This document shows positions 43,303-52,370 of a stretch of DNA of 64,000 bases, piece after piece. The notes under the pieces were generated by a model that did not search any database, was not told the DNA's origin, and saw nothing but the letters and a program-made list of their open reading frames with translations. Source of the DNA: Deltaproteobacteria bacterium (lineage in GTDB: Bacteria > Desulfobacterota > Desulfobacteria > Desulfobacterales > SURF-15); NCBI GenBank assembly GCA_019309565.1, contig JAFDFZ010000025.1, forward strand, positions 1-64,000, given 5' to 3'. Position numbers and translations under genes: made by a program. Numbering within the stretch: position 1 is the stretch's first letter; the number at the start of each line of letters is the position of its first letter.

Positions 43303-43531
43303 TGGATCAATACCTGTCTTATGATTAGGTCAACATGAACGTTTTCATAAATATAGAATAATCCTTCAAGCCTTGAACCCTGTATGGAAGAAATCAATCT
43401 GAAGTCTTCGCTTAAAAGGCAAGGATTTTTCTCACATCCCTCGATGGTGTTAATAAAATAGCTTTTATTGCCAAAAAATTCAAGCTCCTATATGTTTTAT
43501 AAAGCAGTTTGCGAAAAATTCCAATATGTTT

Positions 43532-43630
43532 ACCTCGTTGTTGCATAAATCACATAGTAAAATGTCCTTGCTACTTGATTTATTAGAATCTGACAACTGC
43601 ACCTCTTGAGTCGTTTTTCAACAACGGGGC
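43532..43630 (+). repeat. Dispersed repeat copy 4, about 99 bp, most complete
   Basis: Starts ACCTCGTTGTTGCATAAA and ends TTTTTCAACAACGGGGC; the ends are imperfect inverted repeats of each other (CCTCGTTGTTG against CCCCGTTGTTG). The inside shares CATAAATCACATAG with the copy at 23.5 kb and CCTCTT, GAGTCGT and CAACAACGGG with the copy at 31.1 kb. It occupies the middle of the gap before rplU. No coding capacity. Confidence 0.65.
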
Positions 43631-43663
43631 TTTCCGAGAATTGCTGGCTGCGCTATTATTTTA

Positions 43664-43691
43664 TTGACAATCAAAATTAAAAAAGTAACAT
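43664..43691 (+). promoter_or_regulatory. Sigma-70 promoter of the rplU operon
   Basis: TTGACA at 43664-43669 followed after 16 bases by TAACAT at 43686-43691. The rplU ATG lies 41 bases downstream with AAGGAGG before it. The -35 begins 35 bases after the end of the repeat motif CAACAACGGGG. Confidence 0.65.
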
Positions 43692-43731
43692 ATGTATCTT
43701 ATGTTTTTGTATCTTAAGGAGGATTACATTT

Positions 43732-44043
43732 ATGTACGCGATAATTTCTTCGGGCGGAAAACAGTATAGGGTTGAGCAGGGCGAATTATTGAGAATAGAA
43801 AAAGTGCCAGGAAAAGTTGGGGATACAATAGCCTTTGATAAAGTGCTTCTGTTTTCAGATGGAAATAATATTCGGGTTGGAACTCCTGTGCTTGACGATG
43901 TGTCTGTTGAAGGCCACATTGTTGAACAGGGGAAATCCAAAAAGATCATCGTATTTAAATATAAACGAAGAAAGCGATATCGTCGGAAACATGGACACCG
44001 GCAACAATATACTGCAATTATGATCGATTCAATCAAAGCGTAG
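43732..44043 (+). CDS. rplU: 50S ribosomal protein L21
   Basis: A 103-residue ribosomal protein: MYAIISSGGKQYRVEQGE at the start, and the basic KYKRRKRYRRKHGHRQQYT near the end, are the family signature. Strong ribosome site AAGGAGG. Followed by rpmA and obgE in the standard order. Confidence 0.97.
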   Translation: MYAIISSGGKQYRVEQGELLRIEKVPGKVGDTIAFDKVLLFSDGNNIRVGTPVLDDVSVEGHIVEQGKSKKIIVFKYKRRKRYRRKHGHRQQYTAIMIDSIKA

Positions 44044-44069
44044 ATGAAATTGGAACAAGGAGATAAGTT

Positions 44070-44324
44070 ATGGCACACAAGAAAGCCGGAGGAAGTTCAA
44101 AAAACGGACGGGACAGCAACGGCCAGAGACGCGGGGTGAAACGCTTTGGAGGAAACCGGGTAAGTGCGGGAAGTATCCTTGTCCGTCAGCTGGGAACAAA
44201 AATACACCCGGGTATAAATGTTGGAATGGGCAAAGACTACACCTTATACGCCAAGATAGACGGCATCGTTGCATTTGAAAGGCTGGGCAAGACCCGTAAA
44301 AAAGTGAGTGTCTATGCAGCGTGA
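44070..44324 (+). CDS. rpmA: 50S ribosomal protein L27
   Basis: An 84-residue ribosomal protein starting [19 protein letters not shown] with the following [17 protein letters not shown]. The N-terminus is the direct form without a cleaved Firmicutes-type extension. Its stop overlaps the obgE GTG start by four bases. Confidence 0.97.
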   Translation: MAHKKAGGSSKNGRDSNGQRRGVKRFGGNRVSAGSILVRQLGTKIHPGINVGMGKDYTLYAKIDGIVAFERLGKTRKKVSVYAA

Positions 44325-45316
44325 AATTTATCGATGAAGCGATCATTACCGTTCAGTCCGGAAAGGGTGGAAAAGGGTGCGTCAGTTTCAGGCGGGAACC
44401 TTTCGTTCCGAAAGGCGGACCGGACGGCGGGGATGGAGGCAGGGGCGGAAATGTAGTCCTGATCTCGACATCACGGCGACGTTCACTGTATCAATTTCGT
44501 TTTAAGAAGCATTTTAAAGCTCAAAACGGGGAACACGGGAAAGGAAATCAACAAACCGGGAAAAGCGGAAAAGACCTTGTCATTGAAATTCCACCGGGAA
44601 CACTGGTAACGGATGCAATCACCGGTGAGGTTCTTAAAGATTTCGACAAACCTGGTGAAAGCTGGATTGCAGCAAAGGGGGGGTTGGGTGGCAGAGGTAA
44701 TCGCTGGTTTAAAACTTCAACAAATCGCTCACCGAGATTTGCTCAACCGGGGGAGCCCGGTCAGATCGTCCATCTTAAATTAGAGCTTAAACTCATAGCA
44801 GATGTTGGTATAGTAGGCCTGCCGAATGCTGGCAAATCGACCCTTATCAGCAAAATCTCTTCGGCACACCCTAAAATTGCGGATTATCCTTTCACCACCC
44901 TTACACCAACCCTTGGGGTTGTTGAGAGCTCTGGGGACAAGCCGTTTATAGTAGCCGACATTCCAGGTTTGATCGAAGGTGCACATAAAGGAAGCGGTCT
45001 TGGAACTCGATTTCTCAAACACATAGAGCGAACCCGCATGCTCATTCATCTCATCGACGGCTCGGTAATCGAACATGACGACCCTCTTCAGCCATACAGA
45101 ACCATAAATCGTGAACTGAGCATGTACAGCGAAAAATTGGCTGAAAAAAAACAGCTGGTGGTCATCAACAAATTGGATCTTCCTGATGTGAAAACCGCAG
45201 CAAAGATATTCAAAACCAAGGCGAAAGGAACCAGGGTCAAATGCATATCGGCGCTGACAGGCGAGGGAGTTGCGGATTTGGTTTCGGAAATCCAGCAGAT
45301 GCTAAATACGTTATAA
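44321..45316 (+). CDS. obgE: GTPase Obg/CgtA
   Basis: A 331-residue GTPase for late 50S assembly and growth control. The glycine-rich OBG fold fills residues 1-158 ([19 protein letters not shown]). The G domain shows [15 protein letters not shown] near 166, [16 protein letters not shown] near 212, and NKLD near 283. It lacks the C-terminal OCT extension of some relatives. GTG start, coupled to rpmA. Confidence 0.96.
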   Translation: MKFIDEAIITVQSGKGGKGCVSFRREPFVPKGGPDGGDGGRGGNVVLISTSRRRSLYQFRFKKHFKAQNGEHGKGNQQTGKSGKDLVIEIPPGTLVTDAITGEVLKDFDKPGESWIAAKGGLGGRGNRWFKTSTNRSPRFAQPGEPGQIVHLKLELKLIADVGIVGLPNAGKSTLISKISSAHPKIADYPFTTLTPTLGVVESSGDKPFIVADIPGLIEGAHKGSGLGTRFLKHIERTRMLIHLIDGSVIEHDDPLQPYRTINRELSMYSEKLAEKKQLVVINKLDLPDVKTAAKIFKTKAKGTRVKCISALTGEGVADLVSEIQQMLNTL

Positions 45317-45619
45317 GCCTCATGATTTCGGGCCCCGCCGGGATCAATGGTGCGTCATTATGGTGCTCTTAAAAAACTGGGTTTATTGATCGTATGATAT
45401 TGCCTGTGGCAGAATATTTTTTCAAGAACATAAAGATCGATACGATGAAATAAAAGTGCTAAATACAAATTTTCAGGCACAAGAATGCGTTTCCGACTAT
45501 CTCATATGAATGAACAAAAACCAGGCGGCAACCTCTTTGGTCTTGTCCTTTCCGTAAAGATTATGGTAAGTTAAATAAGGATTGATCAGAGGATACCGGA
45601 TTCAAACAGGCATAATCGA
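45317..45619. other. Gap between obgE and nadD
   Basis: About 300 bases with no convincing gene. In many relatives proB or proA lies here, but I found no recognisable piece of either. No strong hairpin or promoter was seen. Confidence 0.45.
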
Positions 45620-46285
45620 ATGCGCATTGGACTTTTTGGAGGTACGTTTAATCCAATACACTTCGGACATCTTCGTACCACGCTGGAAGTAAAAGAGGCT
45701 TTTTCTCTGAATAGAATCTACCTGATTCCCTCTGCCATCCCGCCGCATAAAGCACCAAATGGAGTTGCCAATGCAAAAGACCGTTTCGAAATGATTCGGC
45801 TGGCTATCTCGAATCATTCGGATTTTGTGGTATCGGAGGTTGAACTTGACCGCGCAGGCCCTTCATATTCCATTGACACAGTGAATCATTTCCAGGCGAC
45901 GTTACCCGGCAATACGGACCTGTTTCTGATTTTGGGCCTTGATGCCTTTCTTGAGATCGATACCTGGAAGGCATACCGCGAATTCTTTGAGCGAGTGCCG
46001 TTTATCGTTATGGATCGCCCTGCTAAGCGGGCTTCTGTTGCCATTGGAGTCAGGAATCTCGTTTATGACTTTTTAAAAACAAAAATTTCCAGCGGTTATG
46101 TCTATTGCGATTCCAAGAACCGATACTCCCACAAGACGAAGAAACCGGTCTTTCTGGCGCATGTTACCCAAATGGACATTTCTTCAACAAAAATCCGCAG
46201 GTGCCTGAAGCAGGGTCGATCCATAGAGTTTCTGGTACCGCAAAGCGTTTCAAGGTATATAGAGACCAAGGGGCTTTACCGATGA
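45620..46285 (+). CDS. nadD: Nicotinate-nucleotide adenylyltransferase
   Basis: A 221-residue enzyme that makes deamido-NAD from nicotinate mononucleotide and ATP. The nucleotidyl-transferase start is GLFGGTFNPIHFGHL, with PSAIPPHKAPNGVANAKDR near 36 and the closing ISSTKIRRCLKQGRS near 190. The stop overlaps the rsfS start (ATGA). Confidence 0.94.
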   Translation: MRIGLFGGTFNPIHFGHLRTTLEVKEAFSLNRIYLIPSAIPPHKAPNGVANAKDRFEMIRLAISNHSDFVVSEVELDRAGPSYSIDTVNHFQATLPGNTDLFLILGLDAFLEIDTWKAYREFFERVPFIVMDRPAKRASVAIGVRNLVYDFLKTKISSGYVYCDSKNRYSHKTKKPVFLAHVTQMDISSTKIRRCLKQGRSIEFLVPQSVSRYIETKGLYR

Positions 46286-46686
46286 CACAGGATTTGGATC
46301 CTTCCTTAGATATCTATGTCAGAGCTGCATTGGGGAAAAAAGCGTTGGGAATTGTGGTGCTGGATGTCCGTGCTCTTACCTCCATATCGGATGTGTTCAT
46401 TATTTGTCACGGCCGTTCGAATCGCCAGGTCATGGCGATCGCCGAACATATCTTGGAATATCTTAAGAAGCACAAAATCAGGCCCATCAGCGTGGAAGGT
46501 ATGAAAGAGGGACACTGGGTTTTGATGGATTACGGCCATGTCATTATCCATGTGTTTTATGAATCGGTTCGCTATTTCTACGATCTTGAGGGTCTGTGGA
46601 TAGATGCGAAGCGGGTTAAAACCGAAAGTATGATTAAACTGGAGGAAAAAGCCGGCGGAAAACACGGGCAAAAACTTGATTTTTGA
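46282..46686 (+). CDS. rsfS: Ribosome silencing factor
   Basis: A 134-residue protein that binds L14 and keeps ribosomal subunits apart when nutrients are scarce. SISDVFIICHGRSNRQV near residue 33, EGMKEGHWVLMDYG near 72 and YYDLEGLW-like FYDLEGLW near 105 are family motifs. The start is the ATG overlapping the nadD stop; the frame is open further upstream but that part lies inside nadD. Confidence 0.94.
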   Translation: MTQDLDPSLDIYVRAALGKKALGIVVLDVRALTSISDVFIICHGRSNRQVMAIAEHILEYLKKHKIRPISVEGMKEGHWVLMDYGHVIIHVFYESVRYFYDLEGLWIDAKRVKTESMIKLEEKAGGKHGQKLDF

Positions 46687-46706
46687 CCTGCATCAGGGGG
46701 GAGAGG

Positions 46707-47252
46707 TTGGCTAAAACCTTAAAACCATATAATTTGATTACTGATTTTGTTACCGGTAAGAAGGTGCCCAACATTGGCGCAGAGGAAAACCGCCAGGCTG
46801 TGGAACGGTATCTGGTGGAAGAAAAGGGATATCAAAAAGAAGATATTGAAGTGGACGCAGATATTGAAATAGCCATTGAAGGTCAGTGCTATCGATCCCA
46901 GATTGATCTTGTGGTGAGTGTGGGTGGCAGACGCTTTATGGCAATCAAATGCGCAGCGGGCTCGCTAGAATCCAGGGAACGAGAAATCCTTTCTGCTGCT
47001 CGAATCCTGGATCCTCATCCTCTGCCCCGAGCGGTTGTTACTGATGGCAAAACAGCCATCGTTCTTGATACACTGTCGGGGAAAAAAATAACACAAGCAC
47101 CAATGACGGCAATCGATTCGAGAAAAGAGGCGGAGGCTATTGTCAGCCAAACGGCTCTTCAACCCCTAACGCAAGAACGCTTAAAGCGAGAGCGGCTTAT
47201 CTTCCGGGCCTATGACCGTCTAAACGTCAATGTTCAACGAAATATCAGGTAA
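46707..47252 (+). CDS. HSDR_N-type (type I restriction R N-terminal-like) protein
   Basis: A 181-residue protein resembling the free-standing N-terminal nuclease-fold domain of type I restriction R subunits (PF13588 in my recollection). SQIDLVVSVGGRRFMAIKC near residue 72 has the Asp of the nuclease core, but the usual Glu-x-Lys reads as I-K-C here, so catalysis is doubtful. The TTG start used follows AGGGGGGAGAGG; a TTG eight codons earlier overlaps the rsfS stop. Stand-alone copies of this domain next to rsfS or nadD are common in Desulfobacterota; function unknown. Confidence 0.7.
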   Translation: MAKTLKPYNLITDFVTGKKVPNIGAEENRQAVERYLVEEKGYQKEDIEVDADIEIAIEGQCYRSQIDLVVSVGGRRFMAIKCAAGSLESREREILSAARILDPHPLPRAVVTDGKTAIVLDTLSGKKITQAPMTAIDSRKEAEAIVSQTALQPLTQERLKRERLIFRAYDRLNVNVQRNIR

Positions 47253-47644
47253 CGGTTACCGGCAGGCAACCTGGCGTCAAAAAAATGACGCTGCGGATTT
47301 TCATAATTCTGTTCAATTATCTGCCGAAAAAAAAGATTCATGGTAGAAGCTTGGCTGCTTGAAAAGACGTCCCGCCACAGGTGAGATTCACTTCTTTAAT
47401 CGAGAGATTGTAACGATGCAGGAAAGATTTTCCTTCTCCGGAAGACATTGCCCATATCTGCCTTACAAGATAGATCCTCTCAGCGTTCCAACAAGGGGAA
47501 TCTTCACTGGCTTTCCGAGGGGCGGGATAAGCGCTCGTTGTTTCGGTTCAAGGTGCTTCCGTATATGCATGGAACCCGCGGGATAACGTGATGGCATAAA
47601 ACTTGCTATTTCATAGCCCGGTCTAATGGAAGGACTGTTGTGTG
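47253..47644. other. Gap between the HSDR_N-type gene and the diguanylate cyclase
   Basis: About 390 bases. GCGTCA-loop-TGACGC just after the first gene forms a short hairpin. A 50-codon frame beginning at 47416 is open but has no clear ribosome site and no recognised similarity. I see nothing else in it. Confidence 0.4.
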
Positions 47645-48688
47645 ATGAAACATCTTCTGAAAGAAACCATGAAAAAAATTCCACTTCTATCAGGTATTTT
47701 TCTTGGTTTTGCAAGAAGGCTTGATTACAAGACGCTCAGCCGGTATATGCTCAAGATAAATGAGCAAAAACAGCTTTCCGCAATTCTTAAGGAAGCCTCC
47801 CGGTGTCTTAAAGACATCCTCAACTATAACCTGTTTGCATTTGCTCTTCAGGACGAAGATAAGCTTGAGGTGTGGATAGATCCAAAGGTCTATAAGCAAG
47901 CTGTTCGCAAGGTGATCGAACAGGATTTTAACGTGAAAGGCTTTTCCAATTTTCATCCCATATATGATGATACAGGGCCCCATGTCCGGACGGTCACGTT
48001 TCACAGCACCGACCTGATCTCTTATGTAATGATGGACGGTAAATATTTTGCAAAGCTTTACCTTCTACCGGACAGAAAGCTGTTCATATATCACAACGAG
48101 ATAATCAATATTATCGTTAAATCTTTGGGAATTTCCCTTACCAACTATATGAATATCAAACGCCTTGAAAATGCCGCGGCCTTTGACCCGATGACAAATT
48201 GTTACAATCGTCGAGAGTTCGAAAGGCTTATCGAACATAGCATCGCCAATGCTAACCGGTATGGCAGAGATCTTTCTGTCATCATGTTCGATCTCGACCA
48301 CTTTAAAGGTGTAAATGACAAGTATGGACATCTGGTGGGTGATACCGTATTGAAGAACATCTGTCAGGCGATCCATTCAAAGATCCGCAGGGGCGACTAC
48401 CTGGCACGATATGGAGGAGAGGAATTTGTCATCGTGCTTCCGGACACCAAAAGACCTCGCGCCATGGAGCTTGCCGAGCGATTAAAACAGGTAATCGAAA
48501 ACCTAACTACAGAAGCACGTGACGGGAAAACCATTAAGATTACAGCAAGCTTCGGGGTGGCGGCATTGAAGAGAAATTCTGATAAAATCAGGTTACTAAA
48601 AGAAGCCGACAACATGCTTTATAAGGCCAAGGCCGGTGGCAGGAACATGGTGATGCCCAAGATGAGACTGCTCAACACTCAATCTTAG
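47645..48688 (+). CDS. Diguanylate cyclase (GGDEF) with N-terminal sensory domain
   Basis: A 347-residue cytoplasmic protein that should make cyclic di-GMP. Residues 1-170 form a GAF-like domain without an obvious ligand motif (a helix LEHIPAERL-type heptad is absent). The GGDEF domain follows with DPMTNCYNRREFERL near 180, the metal site FDLDHFKGVNDKYGH near 218, and the active-site loop GGEEF near 258. An inhibitory I-site RRGD stands exactly five residues before that loop, so product feedback is expected. The ATG follows AAGGAC; a GTG one codon earlier is possible. Confidence 0.92.
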   Translation: MKHLLKETMKKIPLLSGIFLGFARRLDYKTLSRYMLKINEQKQLSAILKEASRCLKDILNYNLFAFALQDEDKLEVWIDPKVYKQAVRKVIEQDFNVKGFSNFHPIYDDTGPHVRTVTFHSTDLISYVMMDGKYFAKLYLLPDRKLFIYHNEIINIIVKSLGISLTNYMNIKRLENAAAFDPMTNCYNRREFERLIEHSIANANRYGRDLSVIMFDLDHFKGVNDKYGHLVGDTVLKNICQAIHSKIRRGDYLARYGGEEFVIVLPDTKRPRAMELAERLKQVIENLTTEARDGKTIKITASFGVAALKRNSDKIRLLKEADNMLYKAKAGGRNMVMPKMRLLNTQS

Positions 48689-48694
48689 AAGACC

Positions 48695-49591
48695 CTACTT
48701 TCCCTCATTATTAAAAAAAATTTCCAGGCTCTTAACCAATTCGGCCATGAAAACATAGTCGAGCGTATCCTGAGTATCAGACGGCAGATGGTAGTGGGGA
48801 TTTCGATAAAAAGCAGAATCGGTCAACATTACCGCCTTAAATCCGCAATCCCAAAAAGAGGCGTGGTCGCTTAGCCTAACAGCTGGCAATATCCAGCCAT
48901 TGAATGGCACGGTTAACTTCACCGCTGGCAGCGAAGTGTTTTTCTTGAAAGCCTTGAGAATAGAGCGGCTGAATTTTCTAGACCTCACGTTGCTTACAAT
49001 GCCTATGAAATTGCCTCTCTTGGGATAGCCAAGAAACATCAGGGGAAACGGATAATCCTGACATCCTGGCGTATCACACGAATAGCCGACCATTTCCAGG
49101 CAAATCATGCCGTCAAGCTTCTTCTTCTGTTTTTTTGCTTCTCTGGCATAAACACGGCTTCCCATGTAGCGGGTTCCATAAACCGGTGGTTCTTCAAGTG
49201 CAAAAGAAACAAAGGTGACGGCAAGGTCCATGAATGCTTCTTTTTTCCATAGCGAGAGCCGCCGGGCGGTTTCCAACTGAACGGCAATGGCACTGGCATT
49301 GTCATCGGCTCCTACAGTGCCCGCAACGCTGTTGTAATGGGCTCCGATAAGGAAATGCTTGCGAGGGCTTAAACCAAAGACGATTTCTGCCACCACGTTT
49401 GCAACCGTAAGAGAACCATACGAATATGGCTCGGTGTGAACACAGATTCCTTTGTTACGATAAAAGGAAACAATGTATTGTTCGGCTCTTTTGAGATTGG
49501 CGGCCACTGCCACGCTGCGCTCCCCGATGGTCTCAGTTAAAGCTTTTACATGCGCACGCAGCTGCTCAACGGTCTTGGGAATATCTGCCAT
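48695..49591 (-). CDS. M28-family zinc metallopeptidase
   Basis: A 298-residue protein of the M28 aminopeptidase family, without a signal peptide. Zinc-site residues are visible in LIGAHYNSVAGTVGADDNASA near 93 (His and Asp), the catalytic and metal Glu pair in FALEEPPVYGTRY near 130, and the final His in HYHLPSDTQDTLDY near 275. Substrate is unknown. Convergent with the diguanylate cyclase, upstream of and co-directional with the SMP-30 gene's neighbourhood. Confidence 0.88.
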   Translation of the reverse strand: MADIPKTVEQLRAHVKALTETIGERSVAVAANLKRAEQYIVSFYRNKGICVHTEPYSYGSLTVANVVAEIVFGLSPRKHFLIGAHYNSVAGTVGADDNASAIAVQLETARRLSLWKKEAFMDLAVTFVSFALEEPPVYGTRYMGSRVYAREAKKQKKKLDGMICLEMVGYSCDTPGCQDYPFPLMFLGYPKRGNFIGIVSNVRSRKFSRSILKAFKKNTSLPAVKLTVPFNGWILPAVRLSDHASFWDCGFKAVMLTDSAFYRNPHYHLPSDTQDTLDYVFMAELVKSLEIFFNNEGK

Positions 49592-49640
49592 TTCTGTTAC
49601 CGTAAGCCCAGTTAGTTTTATCTAAAAAGAAATAATCGGG

Positions 49641-50507
49641 TTAATTGAAAAGCGGCATCCCATCTGCACCCACATCGTGCACTTCAAATTGTCCAACACT
49701 TTGTTCGGTAACGTAAATCTTCTTTGACCCAGGTGGTCCAAACGCAACGTTTGTCGGCCCCTTTCCTGCAAGCGGGATCCGCCTAATCGTTTTGCCATCG
49801 GGATCTATCACGGTAACATCGCCCTGCCATACAACGGCAACATAGAGATTGCCGTTTTCATCAAATGCCATGCCGTCCGGCCCCCGGTATGCGTCCCCCA
49901 TCTCAGGGTTCAACACGGATGCGAAATCCTCACGTTGTCCCAGCCTGGCTGCCTTACATCGATAGCAGTAGATCATTCCGCTTCGGGTGGCAGATACATA
50001 AAGGTTGCCGTCAGGTCCAAAAGCAATACCGTTTGCAAAAGGAATAGCGGAATCCAGTTTTTCGATTATCTTTTTCTTGACCTCGATGCGATAAATCCGA
50101 CCGTCTGTTTTTGTGTTGCGTTTTTGCTCAGGAGAAAAGGTCATCCATTTTTTAGCAGAAAAACCGGAATCGGTCATATAAAGCGCCCCATCCGGGCCAA
50201 AGCACAAATCGTTTGGAAACAGAAAAGGCTCACCGTTGCACTCGGTCATCACAACCTCCGCCTTCCCATCCATGGTGACCCGAAGCAAAGACGGTGGATT
50301 TACGGACTCTGCAACCCAGAGAATCCCGTTCCTGTCAATGGCAAGCCCGTTAGGACGTCCGGTTTTGGCTATAACCCGCCGTGTTTTACCATTCGCATCG
50401 ATATGGGTGATACATCCTCTTTGTGGATCCATCTCCACAAGTGCCCAGCTTGCATCTGGCAGCAGTACGGGTCCCTCGGGTTTGCCCAAACCCGTAACAA
50501 AGATCAT
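49641..50507 (-). CDS. SMP-30/gluconolactonase-family beta-propeller protein
   Basis: A 288-residue cytoplasmic six-bladed propeller. Metal-site residues appear in GKPEGPVLLPDAS near residue 8, RPNGLAIDRNG near 50, FPNDLCFGPDGALYMTDSG near 98 and AYRGPDGMAFDENG near 210. Family members hydrolyse sugar-acid lactones. The start used is an ATG eight bases after GGAGG; a longer frame begins 13 codons earlier. Proximity to the dehydrogenase and to the acid-sugar operon suggests lactone hydrolysis in the same metabolism, as inference only. Confidence 0.85.
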   Translation of the reverse strand: MIFVTGLGKPEGPVLLPDASWALVEMDPQRGCITHIDANGKTRRVIAKTGRPNGLAIDRNGILWVAESVNPPSLLRVTMDGKAEVVMTECNGEPFLFPNDLCFGPDGALYMTDSGFSAKKWMTFSPEQKRNTKTDGRIYRIEVKKKIIEKLDSAIPFANGIAFGPDGNLYVSATRSGMIYCYRCKAARLGQREDFASVLNPEMGDAYRGPDGMAFDENGNLYVAVVWQGDVTVIDPDGKTIRRIPLAGKGPTNVAFGPPGSKKIYVTEQSVGQFEVHDVGADGMPLFN

Positions 50508-50582
50508 GGCCGTCACCTCCGCATTCAATATATTCTCAAGTTTCACACCCTATTTTACCGTAAAATTGCCAATGGTTCTTAC

Positions 50583-50786
50583 GTCGAATAAAATTTTTGA
50601 AGGCAAAATAATTACACCGAAGCTTTTAGGGGGCAGCCATTACGAAACATCGGGTCCAGGCACAAGGAGACGGCCACCAAGCAGCATAAGATCTTGTTAG
50701 TTCTGGTTTAGGTGCTTTGTTGACTCCCATTGTGCCGTTATCGAAGTGTGATAAAATGTATTTTGCCTTCAAAAATTTCATTCGAC
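50583..50786. repeat. 204-bp element with 28-bp terminal inverted repeats (MITE-like)
   Basis: The arms GTCGAATAAAATTTTT... (50583-50610) and the reversed right arm (50759-50786) match at 27 of 28 positions. Nothing inside is coding. I found no clear target-site duplication. The structure is that of a miniature inverted-repeat element or of a transposon remnant. It fills the gap between the SMP-30 gene and the dehydrogenase gene. Confidence 0.75.
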
Positions 50787-50913
50787 TCCATCATATAAGA
50801 CATTTCAAAGGATTAGGGGTGCGAAACTTGAGTATATTTTCAATAAAGTCCTATCAATTATCGGTAAGCGTGGTTTTTGAAAAACGACACAGAAGACCGA
50901 AGTCTTATTCAAG

Positions 50914-51984
50914 TTAACCCGAATACTGCCGCAGCTCATCCGCCACGATTTCTGCAAATGCCTGGGTTCCCATCGGCCCTCCAAGGTCCGCTGTTCTTTT
51001 GCTTTGATCTTCAAGGGTATTATCGATCACCCGGTCAATAGCAGCGGCCGCTTCGCTGAATTTTCTATTGTTGTAACGTTCGGCCAGCCAGCTTAGCAGC
51101 ATGGCTGATGACAGTATAAGCGAGGTGGGATTTGCCCTGTCCTGGCCGGCTATGTCCGGTGCAGAGCCATGCTGTGCTTGTGCTGCTGCAAGATTATCGC
51201 CGGCATTAATGGAGCCTGCCAGCCCCAGGCTTCCTGAAAGTTCAGATGCAAGATCAGAGAGGATATCTCCGTAAAGATTGGTCGCTACCACCACGTCAAA
51301 CCGGGAAGGGTCTCTTACAAGATGTGCACACATGGCATCGATAATCATTTCATCAAGTTCCACATCCGAAAATTCCTCGGCCACTTTTCTGACCTCTCGC
51401 AAAAACAACCCGTCGGTTAAGATCATGCAGTTTGCCTTGTGCACGGCGGTCACTTTAAAGCGACGGGTGCGTGCCAGTTCAAACGATCTTCTTGCAATCC
51501 TCTCACATGCAAATGCGGTAATTTTGCGAACAGACAGGGCCATGTCATGGGTGGGCATGAATTCTCCGGTACCCGCCACCATGTTCCGGTCGCTGTAAAA
51601 TCCTTCCGTGCACTCACGCATGATGACAATGTCCATCTGCTTTCCAAGTCTCGATAAACCCGCCCGCGAGCGGGCCGGCCTGATATTGGCGTACAGATCC
51701 AGTTTTACGCGGAATGCTGCAGAAACGTTCACCCCGCCATGTTCACGAGGAGGATAATCCAGGTGGGATATGGGTCCCAGAATGATGCCCTCTGCCTGCT
51801 TTGCTTTCTCCATCACGTAATCCGGCAGCGTGGTTCCCGTCTTGTCCAGCGCCTTGAAGCCTATATCTTCAAATTCAAACTCAAGCCCCAAAGAAAATCG
51901 ATTGTTGACAACGTTCAAGACCGTCATCGTTGCCCGGGTGATTTCTTCCCCGATTCCGTCTCCGGGTAACACTAGAATTTTCAT
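50914..51984 (-). CDS. Isocitrate/isopropylmalate-family decarboxylating dehydrogenase (tartrate dehydrogenase-like)
   Basis: A 356-residue NAD(P)-dependent beta-decarboxylating dehydrogenase. Landmarks are ILVLPGDGIGEEI at the start, RECTEGFYSDRN near 128 (substrate Arg and Tyr), TAVHKANCMI near 185 (Lys), IIDAMCAHLVRDP near 215 (metal Asp) and TNLYGDILSDLASELSGSLG near 235. The loop sequences differ from both LeuB and Icd, so tartrate, malate or homoisocitrate-type substrates are possible. The ATG used is eight bases after AAGGA; a TTG six codons earlier is the longer option. Confidence 0.85.
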   Translation of the reverse strand: MKILVLPGDGIGEEITRATMTVLNVVNNRFSLGLEFEFEDIGFKALDKTGTTLPDYVMEKAKQAEGIILGPISHLDYPPREHGGVNVSAAFRVKLDLYANIRPARSRAGLSRLGKQMDIVIMRECTEGFYSDRNMVAGTGEFMPTHDMALSVRKITAFACERIARRSFELARTRRFKVTAVHKANCMILTDGLFLREVRKVAEEFSDVELDEMIIDAMCAHLVRDPSRFDVVVATNLYGDILSDLASELSGSLGLAGSINAGDNLAAAQAQHGSAPDIAGQDRANPTSLILSSAMLLSWLAERYNNRKFSEAAAAIDRVIDNTLEDQSKRTADLGGPMGTQAFAEIVADELRQYSG

Positions 51985-52370
51985 ATGAATTTTCCTTGAC
52001 AAACCGTTTTAAGATATTTGTTCAAAGCTATTGCTGCATCCCAAATTCCGGCTGTTGTAAACTGTGCAAGGACTTTTTGCAGTTTGTAACAATCTACATG
52101 TTTGAAAAAACCTTCCGCCACAGCCGAGAGCGAACGCTTCGCTGCCCGCAGCCTTTCAGAGGGTGAAAATGTTGCGGTAGTTTTATAGTATCCATTTATG
52201 TTTAAACCATAATCTGAATCAGATCAAAACTCAATTAAGCATTATCGTTTAACTGAAATATGGCATATCGTTGTATTGTCATCCCTATCGTGACCTTTAG
52301 GGATTGAAAACAGCCTGATATTTGAACCGACTCGATTTCGAAGAGAAAACCTCCCGAAATCAAATGATCT
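51985..52370. other. Gap between the dehydrogenase and the sigma-54 activator gene
   Basis: About 385 bases without a gene. It holds the stem ATCCCTA/TAGGGAT (52281-52304), a likely 3' hairpin of the activator gene, and the palindrome ATCTGA-A-TCAGAT (52212-52224). Near 52036-52049 the minus strand has GG-N10-GC spacing with TGCA but otherwise poor sigma-54 match. Confidence 0.4.

Noticed and set aside
45317-45619. A degraded proB/proA gene or a structured RNA between obgE and nadD.
   Set aside because: No recognisable protein fragment in any frame and no long stem that I could find.
46683-47252. Part of a type I restriction-modification system.
   Set aside because: No specificity, methylation or motor subunit gene is nearby and the nuclease motif is altered; the gene sits in a housekeeping operon.
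50862-50900. A possible fifth copy of the dispersed repeat on the minus strand (TGTCGTTTTTCAAAAACC).
   Set aside because: Only the GTCGTTTTTCAA core agrees; the CAACAACGGG end and the left half are absent, so chance resemblance in an AT-rich gap is likely.
52036-52050. A possible sigma-54 promoter before the dehydrogenase gene (minus strand, GG-N10-GC).
   Set aside because: Spacing is right but only about half of the consensus bases match, and the -24 block lacks GGCAC.
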